From: Magnetospirillum sp. XM-1 | GTDB taxonomy: Bacteria; Pseudomonadota; Alphaproteobacteria; Rhodospirillales; Magnetospirillaceae | Reading direction: 5' to 3' | DNA: 64,000 nucleotides | NCBI RefSeq assembly: GCF_001511835.1 | Contig: NZ_LN997848.1 | Location: forward strand, 992,001 to 1,056,000 | Part shown: piece by piece, positions 46,840 to 57,509 of the stretch | How the letters are laid out: each line of letters begins with the position of its first letter | Numbering within the stretch: position 1 is the first letter of the stretch | Program-made: the position numbers and the translations under genes | Notes under the pieces: generated by a model | Database searches by the model: none | What the model saw: only the letters and a program-made list of their open reading frames with translations | Told to the model about the DNA's origin: nothing

Positions 46840-48939
46840 ATGGCCGAACGGTCGTTCCAGCATGAAATCGGGTTGCTGCGCTTAGGCGAAGGCGAGACCT
46901 TCCGGGGCGAGGGCATCCTGGCGGTGACCAAGGCGCTGCTGCAATCGGGCGTCACCTATGTGGGCGGCTATCAGGGCGCGCCCGTCTCGCACCTGATGGA
47001 CGTGCTGATCGACGCCGAGGACCTGCTGGCCGAGCTGGGCGTGCATGTGGAGGCTGCCACCAACGAGGCCGGGGCGGCCGCTTTGCTGGCTGCCTCGCTG
47101 GCCTATCCGGTGCGGGGCGCGGTCACCTGGAAATCGGTGGTGGGCACCAACGTGGCCTCGGATGCGCTGTCCAACCTGGCCTCGCCCGGCGTCATCGGCG
47201 GCGCGCTGATTATCATCGGCGAGGATTACGGCGACGGGGCAAGCGTTATTCAGGAGCGCAGCCACGCCTTCGCCATGAAGTCGTCCCTGTGGCTCTTAGA
47301 CCCGCGCCCCCATCTGCCCACCATCGTCCATATGGTGGAAAAGGGCTTCGAACTGTCGGAGGCCAGTAACACCCCGGTGATGGTGGAGTTGCGCATCAAG
47401 GCCTGCCACGTCACCGGCAGCTTCAAGACCAAGGCCAACAAGCCGGGCGCCGCGCTGCAGGCCCCCGCCGCCTTCGATTATGGGCGGCTGTCCCATCCGC
47501 CCAGCACCTTCGCCCACGAGGCGGCCAAGGTGGCGCATCGCCTGCCGGCGGCACGCGCCTTCATCCGCGAGCATCAACTCAACGAACTCTTCCCCGGCAG
47601 CCGTTCGGACGTGGGCATCATCGTCCAGGGCGGCCTCTACAATTCCCTGATGCGCGCCCTGGCCAAGCTTGGGCTCGCCGACGCGCTGGGTCATTCCCAG
47701 ATCCCCATCTACTGCCTCAACGTCACCTGGCCGCTGGTGCCCGAGGAGGTGGCGGAGTTCTGCGCCGGCAAGCAATCGGTGCTGATGGTCGAGGAAGGCA
47801 CGCCGGAATACCTGGAACAGACCCTGTCGCTGATGATGCGCCAGGCCGACATCCAGACGGAGCTTCATGGCAAGGACTGCCTGCCCCAGGCCGGCGAGTA
47901 CACCGCCGACGTGCTGGCCGCCGGGCTGGCGAAATTCCTGGGCTCCGAACCGGCCCAGGCCATCGTCAATCAGGTTGACGCGCGGCGCAAGGCGGCCTCC
48001 ACCCTGCTGGACAAGGATTTACCCGGCCGCCCGCCCGGCTTTTGCACCGGCTGTCCCGAGCGTCCGGTGTTCAGCGCCTTGAAGCTGGCGCAGAAGGAGG
48101 TGGGCCAGACTCACGTTTCCGCCGATATCGGTTGCCATTCCTTCGGCACCCTGCCGCCGTTCTCCATGGGCAATTCCATCTTAGGCTTCGGCATGAGCCT
48201 CGCCTCCTCGGCGGCGGTGGGCGCGGTCACCGGCAAGCGGCCGGTGGCGGTGATGGGCGATGGCGGCTTCTGGCACAACGGCATCATCTCGGGCGTGGCC
48301 GGCAACCTGTTCAACAAGGGCGACGGCGTGCTGGTCATCCTGCAGAACGGCTACACCTCGGCGACGGGGCAGCAATTCATGCCCTCGACCCTGGCCGAGG
48401 GACATCGCAACGAAACCCCCATGGACATCGAGGCGACGCTGAAGGTCATGGGGGTGAAGTGGCTGCGCAAGGTGCGCTCCTACTCGGTCGCCACCATGCG
48501 CGAGACGCTCAAGGACGCCATCAAGGGGGCGGGCAAGGGCCTGCGGGTCATCATCGCCGATGGCGAATGCCAGCTGGCCCGCCAGCGCCGCGTCAAGGCC
48601 GAGGACGCCGCCAAGCTGAAGGCGGGGGAACGGGTGGTGCGCGTGCGCTATGGCGTCGATGACGACATCTGTTCCGGCGACCACGCCTGCATCCGGCTGT
48701 CGGGCTGCCCGTCGCTGACCATCAAGCCCAACCCCGACCCGTTGCGGGACGATCCGGTCGCCTCGGTGATCCAGTCCTGCGTCGGCTGCGGGCTGTGCGG
48801 CGAGGTGGCCCACGCCGCAGCACTCTGTCCCTCCTTCTGGCGGGCCGAGGTGATTCAGAACCCCAGCCGCTTCGACCTCTGGCTGGACGGTTTGCGCCGC
48901 CGGGTCATCGGCTGGATGCAGGGGAGGGCGCGGGCATGA
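46840..48939 (+). CDS. iorA: Indolepyruvate:ferredoxin oxidoreductase alpha subunit
   Basis: A 699-residue protein. The N-terminal pyrimidine-binding and transketolase-like domains (GGYQGAPVSHLMDVL, AATNEAGAAALLAASLAYPV) are followed by the TPP-binding domain with VMGDGGFWHNGIISGVAGNL and LQNGYTSATGQQF. The zinc or cluster cysteines FCTGCPERPVF lie in the middle. Two C-terminal ferredoxin-like sites are CSGDHACIRLSGCPS and CVGCGLCGEVAHAAALCP. It oxidatively decarboxylates aryl-pyruvates to aryl-acetyl-CoA. AGGAGGGCGGCATG gives a strong ribosome binding site that iorB also has. The partner iorB lies 1 kb downstream, separated by an antisense cassette. Confidence 0.9.
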   Translation: MAERSFQHEIGLLRLGEGETFRGEGILAVTKALLQSGVTYVGGYQGAPVSHLMDVLIDAEDLLAELGVHVEAATNEAGAAALLAASLAYPVRGAVTWKSVVGTNVASDALSNLASPGVIGGALIIIGEDYGDGASVIQERSHAFAMKSSLWLLDPRPHLPTIVHMVEKGFELSEASNTPVMVELRIKACHVTGSFKTKANKPGAALQAPAAFDYGRLSHPPSTFAHEAAKVAHRLPAARAFIREHQLNELFPGSRSDVGIIVQGGLYNSLMRALAKLGLADALGHSQIPIYCLNVTWPLVPEEVAEFCAGKQSVLMVEEGTPEYLEQTLSLMMRQADIQTELHGKDCLPQAGEYTADVLAAGLAKFLGSEPAQAIVNQVDARRKAASTLLDKDLPGRPPGFCTGCPERPVFSALKLAQKEVGQTHVSADIGCHSFGTLPPFSMGNSILGFGMSLASSAAVGAVTGKRPVAVMGDGGFWHNGIISGVAGNLFNKGDGVLVILQNGYTSATGQQFMPSTLAEGHRNETPMDIEATLKVMGVKWLRKVRSYSVATMRETLKDAIKGAGKGLRVIIADGECQLARQRRVKAEDAAKLKAGERVVRVRYGVDDDICSGDHACIRLSGCPSLTIKPNPDPLRDDPVASVIQSCVGCGLCGEVAHAAALCPSFWRAEVIQNPSRFDLWLDGLRRRVIGWMQGRARA

Positions 48940-48941
48940 AT

Positions 48942-49343
48942 CTAGGGGCGCGACGTACACCAGACGCGCAGGAAGCGGGTCTCGACGGGGCCGCCGGTGC
49001 CGGGCTCCACGGGCTGGGGTTTCAGGACGTCCTGGGCCAAGTAGTCGCAGCGGAGCATCAGGCCGGGGACCTTGAGAACGATACTGCGGCCACGGCCCTG
49101 GGGACCGCGATAGGAACAGGTCAGTTTGGCGTCCCTCACATGCCATTTTTCCAGGTATTCGGTTTCATGCCAGATGTCTCCTCGCCGCACGACGTCGGCA
49201 TCCATTTCGTCGCCGGCATTGCTTCCCGCCCCACTCAATATGTGCGTGGGGTTCTCGGGATCCTTCAGTGGGCATTCCACCACCCCGGGAAACGCCGGAG
49301 TGGTGGTGAGGATGAGGACAAGCATGGACAGAAAACGCAGCAT
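48942..49343 (-). CDS. Small secreted protein, STY0301-like; possible immunity protein
   Basis: A 133-residue exported protein. The signal peptide is MLRFLSMLVLILTTTPAFPG from the ATG at 49343; a longer in-frame start at 49373 lacks a typical signal start. The mature part has four cysteines and the layout KLTCSYRG, then VLKVPGLMLRCDY, which resembles the W-x-C-x-Y...LP...C pattern of STY0301-family periplasmic proteins. It stops 2 bases from the iorA stop, convergent. It follows the BPSL0067-type gene, so an immunity role for that putative amidase is a reasonable guess. The family match is by eye only. Confidence 0.6.
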   Translation of the reverse strand: MLRFLSMLVLILTTTPAFPGVVECPLKDPENPTHILSGAGSNAGDEMDADVVRRGDIWHETEYLEKWHVRDAKLTCSYRGPQGRGRSIVLKVPGLMLRCDYLAQDVLKPQPVEPGTGGPVETRFLRVWCTSRP

Positions 49344-49373
49344 GGCGATGTCTCCATCATCATGCTGCCACAC

Positions 49374-49829
49374 TCACTTGCGTTTGATAACCGAGTACCG
49401 TTCGGCTCGGCCCCGGAACGGAATATGCCGTCGATCCGGCTCAAGCCCGTTCGACTGGTCCAGCACCCACATCCCGGTCTGCCCCTCGTGGAGGCCGTAT
49501 TCCAGGAAGATGGCGGCATGATTGCCCCTGGCCCGGTTCGGATATCGATAGTTCTCGAAGGTGGCGATGGGCGTGCCGCGTTCCAGCGGCGGATTGCCGT
49601 AGCTCAGAATGGGAGGGCCTTCGTGCCAGTCGGCGGCACGGCCCACTTCGGGGGCCAGATGCTTGACCAGGGCGACGCATTCCTTGCTTTCGCCTACCTG
49701 CTTACCGCCGGCGATGGCCTTCGCCATCTTGGCGTCGATGTCCTTGACCACATATCCGTGCTCGGACGCGGTCTCGGACCAGCGGCCGTGATCGTCGCGG
49801 GGCTGGGCGGGGTCGTAAGGGTTCGGCAT
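49374..49829 (-). CDS. BPSL0067-family putative cell-wall amidase
   Basis: A 151-residue protein from the ATG at 49829, chosen because GGAG lies 7 bases upstream; a longer in-frame start at 49904 would read through a terminator-like hairpin. The N-terminus contains QPRDDHGRWSE, a tag seen in phage head-associated and toxin proteins. The domain shows Cys51 in KECVALVKH, His104 in GNHAAIFLEYG and Asp124 in MWVLDQSN, a Cys-His-Asp set consistent with an NlpC/P60-like amidase. GTPIATFENYRYP is a BPSL0067 hallmark. Its role, possibly an antibacterial effector, is inferred. Confidence 0.72.
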   Translation of the reverse strand: MPNPYDPAQPRDDHGRWSETASEHGYVVKDIDAKMAKAIAGGKQVGESKECVALVKHLAPEVGRAADWHEGPPILSYGNPPLERGTPIATFENYRYPNRARGNHAAIFLEYGLHEGQTGMWVLDQSNGLEPDRRHIPFRGRAERYSVIKRK

Positions 49830-49843
49830 GGCGGCTCTCCAAT

Positions 49844-49870
49844 GAAAAAGGCCGCCCGACGGGGGCGGCC
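49844..49870 (-). terminator. Terminator-like hairpin in the leader of the BPSL0067-type gene
   Basis: An 8-base-pair stem GGCCGCCC/GGGCGGCC (49850-49857 with 49863-49870). Read on the minus strand it is followed by TTTTT, the form of an intrinsic terminator. It lies between a predicted minus-strand promoter (49905-49933) and the gene's ribosome binding site, so it could act as an attenuator. Confidence 0.7.
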
Positions 49871-49904
49871 TGTTGCTGGACGGAGTGGTGGCGTTGATGG
49901 GCAA

Positions 49905-49933
49905 AGCCTAGCCGCCAACGACATTGTTGTCAA
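49905..49933 (-). promoter_or_regulatory. Predicted sigma70-type promoter of the BPSL0067-type gene
   Basis: On the minus strand, TTGACA (49933-49928) and TAGGCT (49910-49905) are separated by 17 bases. The predicted start is near 49898, about 70 bases before the ATG at 49829. The -35 is a consensus match and the -10 is weak. Confidence 0.6.
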
Positions 49934-49960
49934 TTTGTTCTCGTTTGGAAGGAGGGCGGC

Positions 49961-51472
49961 ATGAACGTCGCGACCCGTCCCCTGTGCCTGGTCGTCGCCG
50001 CCATGGGCGGCGAGGGCGGCGGCGTGCTCACCGACTGGATTGTCGAGGCGGCCAACGCCTCGGGCCTCGCGGTGCAAAGCACCTCGGTGCCGGGCGTGGC
50101 CCAGCGCACCGGCGCCACCACCTATTACGTCGAGATCTTCCCCACGCCCCTGGCCGAGCTGGGCGATGCCGAGCCGATCCTGGCCCTGTCGCCGTCGGTG
50201 GGCGAGGTGGATTTGATCGTCGCCACCGAGCTGATGGAGGCGGCGCGCAGCGTAACGCGGGGCTGGTCCGGCCCCGACCGCACCCATCTGATCGCCTCGA
50301 CCCACCGGGTCCACGCGATGGCCGAGAAGATGGAGATGGGCGACGGCCGCTATGATTCCGAGCACTTGCTGGCCGCCATCGCCGCCGGCACAAGCGACCG
50401 CCTGCTGTTCGACATGGAGCAGGCGGCCAGATCGGCGGGCTGCGTGATCAACGCCGTGTTGCTGGGCGCGGTGGCGGGCAGCGGCCGTCTGCCCATTCCG
50501 CCTGAGACCTTCGAAGAGCAGATTGTCGCCTCGGGCAAGGCGGTGGAAAGCAACCTCAAGGGCTTCCGCCTGGGGCTGGCGGCGGCCCGGGGCGAGGTTC
50601 CCGCCGCGCCGCCCGCCTCCCACAAGCGCCCCCATGCCGAGGTGGCGGGGGCCGAGGCGGTGTTCGCCCGGCTCGACGTCCTGCCGGCGGGCGCCCGCGC
50701 CGTGGCCCAGGAAGGGGTGAAGCGTCTGGTCGCCTATCAGGATGTCCGCTACGCCCGGCTTTACGCCGAGCGGCTGGAGGCCCTGGCCGCCGCCACCAGC
50801 GACGAGGCGGTGCTGGCCCGCGCCGCCAAATATCTGGCGGTGCGCATGAGCTTCGAGGACGTCATCCATGTGGCGCGCCTGAAGACAGCGCCCGAGCGCC
50901 TGGAGCGTATCCGTGCCGAGATCGCCGCCCGCCCCGGCCAGCCGGTGGTGGTCAAGGACTTCCTCAAGCCCGGCCTGGAAGAGGTCTGCGCCCTGCTGCC
51001 CGGCTTCCTGGCCCGGCCCATTCTCGATGCCGCCCACCGGGGCGGCTGGGCCGACAAGGTGGCCTGGGGGCGTCAGGTCAATGCCAACGGCATTCTGGGC
51101 TATGCCTCGCTGCGGCTGCTGGCGGGCCTCAAGCCCTGGCGGCGCTTCTCCCACCGCTTCACCCAGGAGCAGGCGGGAATCGAGGACTGGCTGGCCGCCT
51201 TGGCCGCCGCCGCCCGCCTGTCGCCCGCTCTCGGCATCGAAGTCGCCGAATGCGCCCGCCTGATCAAGGGCTATGGCGAGACCTGGAGACGCGGTACCGC
51301 CAATTTCCAGCGTATCCGCGATGGCGTCATCGCCCCGGCGGCCGCCGGGCGCTGGCCGCTGGCCTTCGCCCTGGACGCGCTGGCCAATGCCCGTGCCGCC
51401 GCCCTGGCCGACCCGGAGGGCGCGCGCCTGGAGCGCACCCTGGTGGCTATCGGGGAAAAGGCAGCGGCGTAA
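49961..51472 (+). CDS. iorB: Indolepyruvate:ferredoxin oxidoreductase beta subunit
   Basis: A 503-residue protein. The N-terminal gamma-type domain of 2-oxoacid:ferredoxin oxidoreductases covers about residues 1-200 (VVAAMGGEGGGVLTDWIVEA, VPGVAQRTGATTYYVEIFP). The C-terminal half is the all-helical DUF6537-type extension (about 230-500) that occurs in long IorB forms. It pairs with IorA. The start has the same AGGAGGGCGGCATG signal as iorA. The two subunit genes are usually adjacent; here an antisense pair lies between, so iorB may have its own promoter. Confidence 0.87.
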   Translation: MNVATRPLCLVVAAMGGEGGGVLTDWIVEAANASGLAVQSTSVPGVAQRTGATTYYVEIFPTPLAELGDAEPILALSPSVGEVDLIVATELMEAARSVTRGWSGPDRTHLIASTHRVHAMAEKMEMGDGRYDSEHLLAAIAAGTSDRLLFDMEQAARSAGCVINAVLLGAVAGSGRLPIPPETFEEQIVASGKAVESNLKGFRLGLAAARGEVPAAPPASHKRPHAEVAGAEAVFARLDVLPAGARAVAQEGVKRLVAYQDVRYARLYAERLEALAAATSDEAVLARAAKYLAVRMSFEDVIHVARLKTAPERLERIRAEIAARPGQPVVVKDFLKPGLEEVCALLPGFLARPILDAAHRGGWADKVAWGRQVNANGILGYASLRLLAGLKPWRRFSHRFTQEQAGIEDWLAALAAAARLSPALGIEVAECARLIKGYGETWRRGTANFQRIRDGVIAPAAAGRWPLAFALDALANARAAALADPEGARLERTLVAIGEKAAA

Positions 51473-51513
51473 GCCCGATTGACAGTGGGGGCTTGCCCGA
51501 AGATTCTGGCGGC

Positions 51514-52449
51514 ATGAAAGCCCTGGCCGCCTGTCTCCTCTGCCTGCTGCCCACCCTTGCCGTGGCCGAGCCCCTGCGCCTGCAGGGCTATGCCGAGGGC
51601 GAATATGTGCGAATCGGCCCGACCGGGTCCGGTCTTTTGGCCCAAATCATGGTGAAGGACGGTGATCGGGTAGCGGCCGGCGCGCCGCTGTTCGCGCTGG
51701 ATACCGTCATCGAGCGCGCCGCCCGCGATCAGGCCAGGGCCGATCTGGAGCGGGCCGAGGCGCAGCTGGCCGATTTGCACAAGGGCAAGCGGCCCGACGA
51801 ACTGAAATCCATCGCCGAGCAGAAGGCCCAGGCCCAGGCGGCGCTCAGGCTGTCCGAGGTGACCTTGAAGCGCCAGGACGTGCTGGCGCGCAACGACTTC
51901 GCCTCGCGCGCCAGATTGGACGAGGCCAGGGCGGCGCTGGAGCGCGACCGCGCCCAGGTGCGCCGCCTGGAAGCCGAGTACCGCACCGCGCTCTTAGGGG
52001 CCCGGCCCGACGAGATCGCGGCGCAGGACGCCCTGGTGGGCCAGAAGCGTCTGGAACTGGCCAAGGCGGAAAAGCGTCTGGCCGACCTTGCCCCCCTGGC
52101 CCCCGCCGACGCACTGGTGGAGAAGGTCTATTACCGCCCCGGCGAGTTCGTGCCCGCCGGGCAGCCGGTGGTGTCGCTGCTGCCGCCGGGCAACGTCAAG
52201 CTGGTGTTCTTTCTGCCCGAGCCCCGGCTGGGCGCGCTGAAGGTGGGGGACGCAATCGGCTATGGCTGCGACCGCTGCGCCGCCGGAGAGGCGAAGGTGA
52301 GCTTCATCGCCGCCCAGGCGGAATACACGCCCCCGGTCATCTATTCCGTGGAAAGCCGCGACAAGCTGGTGTTCCGCGTCGAGGCCAGGGCGGCCGGGCT
52401 GGCGCTTAATCCCGGCCAGCCGGTGGACGTCGTGGTGCCGGCCAAGTGA
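51514..52449 (+). CDS. HlyD-family periplasmic adaptor
   Basis: A 311-residue membrane-fusion protein. The signal peptide is MKALAACLLCLLPTLAVAEP. A biotinyl-lipoyl-like half is seen in GLLAQIMVKDGDRVAAGAPL, then a long coiled coil (about residues 68-190, rich in Ala, Arg and Glu), then YYRPGEFVPAGQPVVSLLPP and a beta-barrel end. It resembles YbhG/HlyD adaptors. It is the first gene of an export operon and overlaps the ATPase gene start (GTGA). Confidence 0.88.
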   Translation: MKALAACLLCLLPTLAVAEPLRLQGYAEGEYVRIGPTGSGLLAQIMVKDGDRVAAGAPLFALDTVIERAARDQARADLERAEAQLADLHKGKRPDELKSIAEQKAQAQAALRLSEVTLKRQDVLARNDFASRARLDEARAALERDRAQVRRLEAEYRTALLGARPDEIAAQDALVGQKRLELAKAEKRLADLAPLAPADALVEKVYYRPGEFVPAGQPVVSLLPPGNVKLVFFLPEPRLGALKVGDAIGYGCDRCAAGEAKVSFIAAQAEYTPPVIYSVESRDKLVFRVEARAAGLALNPGQPVDVVVPAK

Positions 52450-53372
52450 ACGGCGCGGCGGCCATCGACGTCCAGGGGCTGGAGAAGCGCTTTTCGGGCC
52501 GCGCCGTGGTCCGCGACTTCTCCATCCTGGTGCCTAAGGGGCGCATCTTCGGCTTTCTGGGGCCCAACGGTTCGGGCAAGACCACCACCATCCGCATGCT
52601 GTGCGGCCTGCTGACCCCCGATGCCGGGCGGGGCACCTGCCTTGGCCTCGACATCCGGACACAGGCGGACGAGATCAAGCGCCGGGTCGGCTACATGACC
52701 CAGAAGTTCTCGTTCTACGAGGACCTGACCATCGCCGAGAACCTGGATTTCGTCGCCCGCGTCTACGGCCTGGACCGCCGCAGGCAGCGGGTCGACGAAG
52801 CGCTGGAAGGTCTCGGTCTGGCCGAGCGTCGCCGCCAGCTGGCCGGGACGCTGTCGGGGGGCTGGAAGCAGCGTCTGGCCCTGGCCGCCTGCGTGCTGCA
52901 CGAGCCCGAGCTGCTGCTGCTCGACGAGCCCACCGCCGGCGTCGATCCCAAGGCGCGGCGCGATTTCTGGGACCATATCCACCGGCTGGCTGCCGACGGC
53001 ATGACCGTGCTGGTCAGCACCCATTACATGGACGAGGCCGAGCGCTGCCACGAGATCAGCTATCTCGCCTATGGCCGCCTGATGGTGCGCGGCACGGTGG
53101 CCGAGGTGATCAAGGGCTCGGGCCTGGTGACCTGGCTGGTGGAAGGCGACGGCGCCGACCGGCTGGCATCCAGCATGGAGGGGCGGCCCGGCATCGCCAT
53201 GGCGGCGCCCTTCGGCAACGCGCTGCATGTGAGCGGCACCGACGGGGCCGCCCTGGAAGCCGCCATCGCGCCCTGGCGCCACCAGCCCTCTTTGGTGTGG
53301 AGCCGCACCGAGCCCAGCCTGGAGGACGTGTTCATCCACCTGATGGGCCAGGCGGAGGACAATTTCCGATGA
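52446..53372 (+). CDS. ABC transporter ATP-binding protein (ABC-2/YbhF type)
   Basis: A 308-residue ATPase starting at the GTG at 52446, which overlaps the adaptor stop. Walker A is GFLGPNGSGKTTTIRML, the ABC signature is LSGGWKQRLALAACVLHE, Walker B is LLLLDEPTAGVDPKARR, and the switch histidine is in VSTHYMDEAERC. A single nucleotide-binding domain is present, unlike the two-domain YbhF. It powers the permease encoded next. Confidence 0.92.
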   Translation: MNGAAAIDVQGLEKRFSGRAVVRDFSILVPKGRIFGFLGPNGSGKTTTIRMLCGLLTPDAGRGTCLGLDIRTQADEIKRRVGYMTQKFSFYEDLTIAENLDFVARVYGLDRRRQRVDEALEGLGLAERRRQLAGTLSGGWKQRLALAACVLHEPELLLLDEPTAGVDPKARRDFWDHIHRLAADGMTVLVSTHYMDEAERCHEISYLAYGRLMVRGTVAEVIKGSGLVTWLVEGDGADRLASSMEGRPGIAMAAPFGNALHVSGTDGAALEAAIAPWRHQPSLVWSRTEPSLEDVFIHLMGQAEDNFR

Positions 53373-54505
53373 ACGGGTCCTTCTCCTGGTCGCGGCTGAT
53401 GGCGGTGATGGTCAAGGAGGTCATCCAGATGCGCCGCGACCGCCTGACCTTCGCCATGATGGTGCTGGTGCCGCTGCTGCAACTGGTGCTGTTCGGCTAT
53501 GCCATCAATTCCGATCCCAAGGCGCTGCCCACCCTGGTCAATGTGCAGGAGGCCGGCCCCTTCGCCCGCGCCCTGGTGGCGGGGTTGGGCAATTCCTCGT
53601 ATTTCCGCGTGGTGGGCGAGGTCCGCTCCGAAGCCGAGGCCGAGCGCTGGCTGGCCACCGGCGATGCCCAGTTCGTGGTGACCGTACCGGCCGGGTTCGA
53701 GGCCGCCCTGGCGCGCGGCGAGCGGCCGGCCGTGCTGCTGGAGGCCGACGCCACCGACCCGGCGTCCGCCTCCAACGCGGTGGCGGCGGCCGCCGCGCTG
53801 GTACGCAACGTCTTCGATGCCGAACTTGCCGGCCCGCTGGCGCACCTGAAGGCGCAGCCCGATCCCGTCGATCTGCGCGTCCACCGGCGCTACAACCCGG
53901 AAGGCATCAGCCAGTACAACATCGTGCCTGGACTGATGGGGGTGATCCTCACCATGACCATGGTCATGATGACGGCGCTGGCGGTGACGCGCGAGCGCGA
54001 GCGCGGCACCATGGAAAACCTGCTGGCCATGCCGGTACGGCCGCTGGAGGTGATGGTCGGCAAGATCCTGCCCTATATCGGGGTGGGCTATGTCCAGGTG
54101 GTGGTCATCGTCGCCTCGGGCCGCTGGATGTTCGGGGTGCCGCTGATGGGCAGCCTGACGCTTCTGACCGTGGCGCTTTTGCTGTTCATCGCGTCCAACC
54201 TGACGGTGGGCTTCACCTTTTCCACCGTGGCCCGCAACCAGTTGCAGGCCATGCAGATGAGCTTCTTCTTCTTCCTGCCCTCCATTCTGCTGTCGGGCTT
54301 CATGTTTCCGTTCCGTGGCATGCCGGTCTGGGCCCAGTGGATCGGCGAGATCTTTCCGCTGACCCATTTCCTGCGCGTGGTGCGCGGCATTCTCTTGAAA
54401 GGCAACGGCGTGGCCGAGATCTGGCCCGAGATGTGGCCGATCATCGCCTTCGTGCTGGCCAGCGCCGCACTGGCCATGAAGCAGTACCGCCAGACCCTGG
54501 ATTAA
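53369..54505 (+). CDS. ABC-2 type permease
   Basis: A 378-residue permease. One membrane segment lies near the N-terminus (FAMMVLVPLLQLVLFGYAI), a large periplasmic loop follows (about residues 45-175), then five C-terminal segments (including VILTMTMVMMTALAVTRERE and FFFFLPSILLSGFMFPF). RERERGTMENLLAMPVRPLE is the ABC-2 signature. Together with the HlyD adaptor and the ATPase it forms a drug or lipid exporter. Only one permease is encoded, so it probably works as a homodimer. ATGA overlap with the ATPase. Confidence 0.9.
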   Translation: MNGSFSWSRLMAVMVKEVIQMRRDRLTFAMMVLVPLLQLVLFGYAINSDPKALPTLVNVQEAGPFARALVAGLGNSSYFRVVGEVRSEAEAERWLATGDAQFVVTVPAGFEAALARGERPAVLLEADATDPASASNAVAAAAALVRNVFDAELAGPLAHLKAQPDPVDLRVHRRYNPEGISQYNIVPGLMGVILTMTMVMMTALAVTRERERGTMENLLAMPVRPLEVMVGKILPYIGVGYVQVVVIVASGRWMFGVPLMGSLTLLTVALLLFIASNLTVGFTFSTVARNQLQAMQMSFFFFLPSILLSGFMFPFRGMPVWAQWIGEIFPLTHFLRVVRGILLKGNGVAEIWPEMWPIIAFVLASAALAMKQYRQTLD

Positions 54506-54583
54506 CCAATCCCGGCGGTAAAGTAAGGTCTTGCAAAGCTTGACTTCCGGGGCGGGACAAGCCCAATCTTTGCATCTTTCCGA

Positions 54584-56580
<1,997 letters not shown>

Positions 56581-56585
56581 TCGGT

Positions 56586-56637
56586 GCGGGCGGGACGCCC
56601 GCGCTCCAACCAACCGGAGCGCGGGCGTCCCGCCCGC
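56586..56637. terminator. Bidirectional terminator-like hairpin and REP-like repeat, copy 2
   Basis: A perfect inverted repeat of two 22-base arms (56586-56607 and 56616-56637) with an 8-base loop, directly after the thiC stop and before the stop of the convergent pentapeptide gene. The right arm, beginning GGAGCGCGGGCGTCCCGC, is identical to the repeat at 16535-16556. A short TTT follows. It is both a likely terminator and a dispersed repeat. Confidence 0.82.
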
Positions 56638-56644
56638 TTTCGTC

Positions 56645-57349
56645 CTACCGCCTTTCCTCCGCGGCGAACAGGATGGCCAGGGTCTCGGTCACCCCCGGCG
56701 GCACGTGGCGGGCTTCGTCGAACACCGTGTGCAGCAGGTCGGCCTTGGCGAAGTCGGCCCCGTCCAGCTCGGCCCGCACGAAGCGGGCGAAGCGCGCCGA
56801 GGCTCCCGACAGCCGCGCGCCCTTGAGGTTGGCGTCGGTGAAATCGGCCCCTTCGGCCGCCGCGCCGGTCATGTCGGCCCCCGACAGGTCGGCTCCCACC
56901 AGCCGGGCTTCCTCGAACACCCCGCGCAGCATGTAGACGCCGGACAGCCTGGCCCCCGATAAATCGGCCCGCTCCATCAGCACGTCCTTGAGATAGGCGC
57001 CCTTGAAATCGGCTCCCATCAGCTTGGTGCCGATCAGATTGGCGCCGAACAGGTAGGTGTCGCTGAGGTCGGCCCCGCCCATTTCCGCTCCGTCGAAGGT
57101 GGCGTGGAACAGGTCGGCCCCGGCGAACACCGCCCCCTTCAGGCTGGCCCCGGCCAGATTGGCCCATTTCAGGTTGGCCTTGGCGAAACGCACTCCGTCC
57201 AGCTTGGCGCCGCGTAAATCGGCGTTCTCCAGCATGGCGCCCGAGAAGTCGCAGGCCCTGAGGTCGGCACGGGGGGCGGGGCTGCACTGGGCGGCGGCTT
57301 CGCCCGTCCAGAACATCGCGATGATCGGGAACAGATAGATCCGCCGCAT
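56645..57349 (-). CDS. Secreted pentapeptide-repeat protein
   Basis: A 234-residue protein. The signal peptide is MRRIYLFPIIAMFWTGEAAA from the ATG at 57349. Residues about 28-210 are tandem A(D/N)LXX repeats (ENADLRGAKLDGVRFAKANL, then many more), which fold as a right-handed quadrilateral beta-helix. The mature part is likely periplasmic, and a short tail (VTETLAILFAAEERR) follows. Function is unknown; cytoplasmic relatives include gyrase-protecting proteins, but the signal peptide argues against that here. Confidence 0.85.
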   Translation of the reverse strand: MRRIYLFPIIAMFWTGEAAAQCSPAPRADLRACDFSGAMLENADLRGAKLDGVRFAKANLKWANLAGASLKGAVFAGADLFHATFDGAEMGGADLSDTYLFGANLIGTKLMGADFKGAYLKDVLMERADLSGARLSGVYMLRGVFEEARLVGADLSGADMTGAAAEGADFTDANLKGARLSGASARFARFVRAELDGADFAKADLLHTVFDEARHVPPGVTETLAILFAAEERR

Positions 57350-57509
57350 GGCCCCCTCCCGCTTGTGCCGGTGATTACCCACATGGGGAGAAGGTGTTTG
57401 GGCTTAAAGAGGTGTATGACTTATATGTTATGAAGCTTTGTTTCATCTAGTTCCAAAATACGCAAATTCACGGATTACCCTTATGCGCGCCAGGGCTTAT
57501 GCTAAAAGG

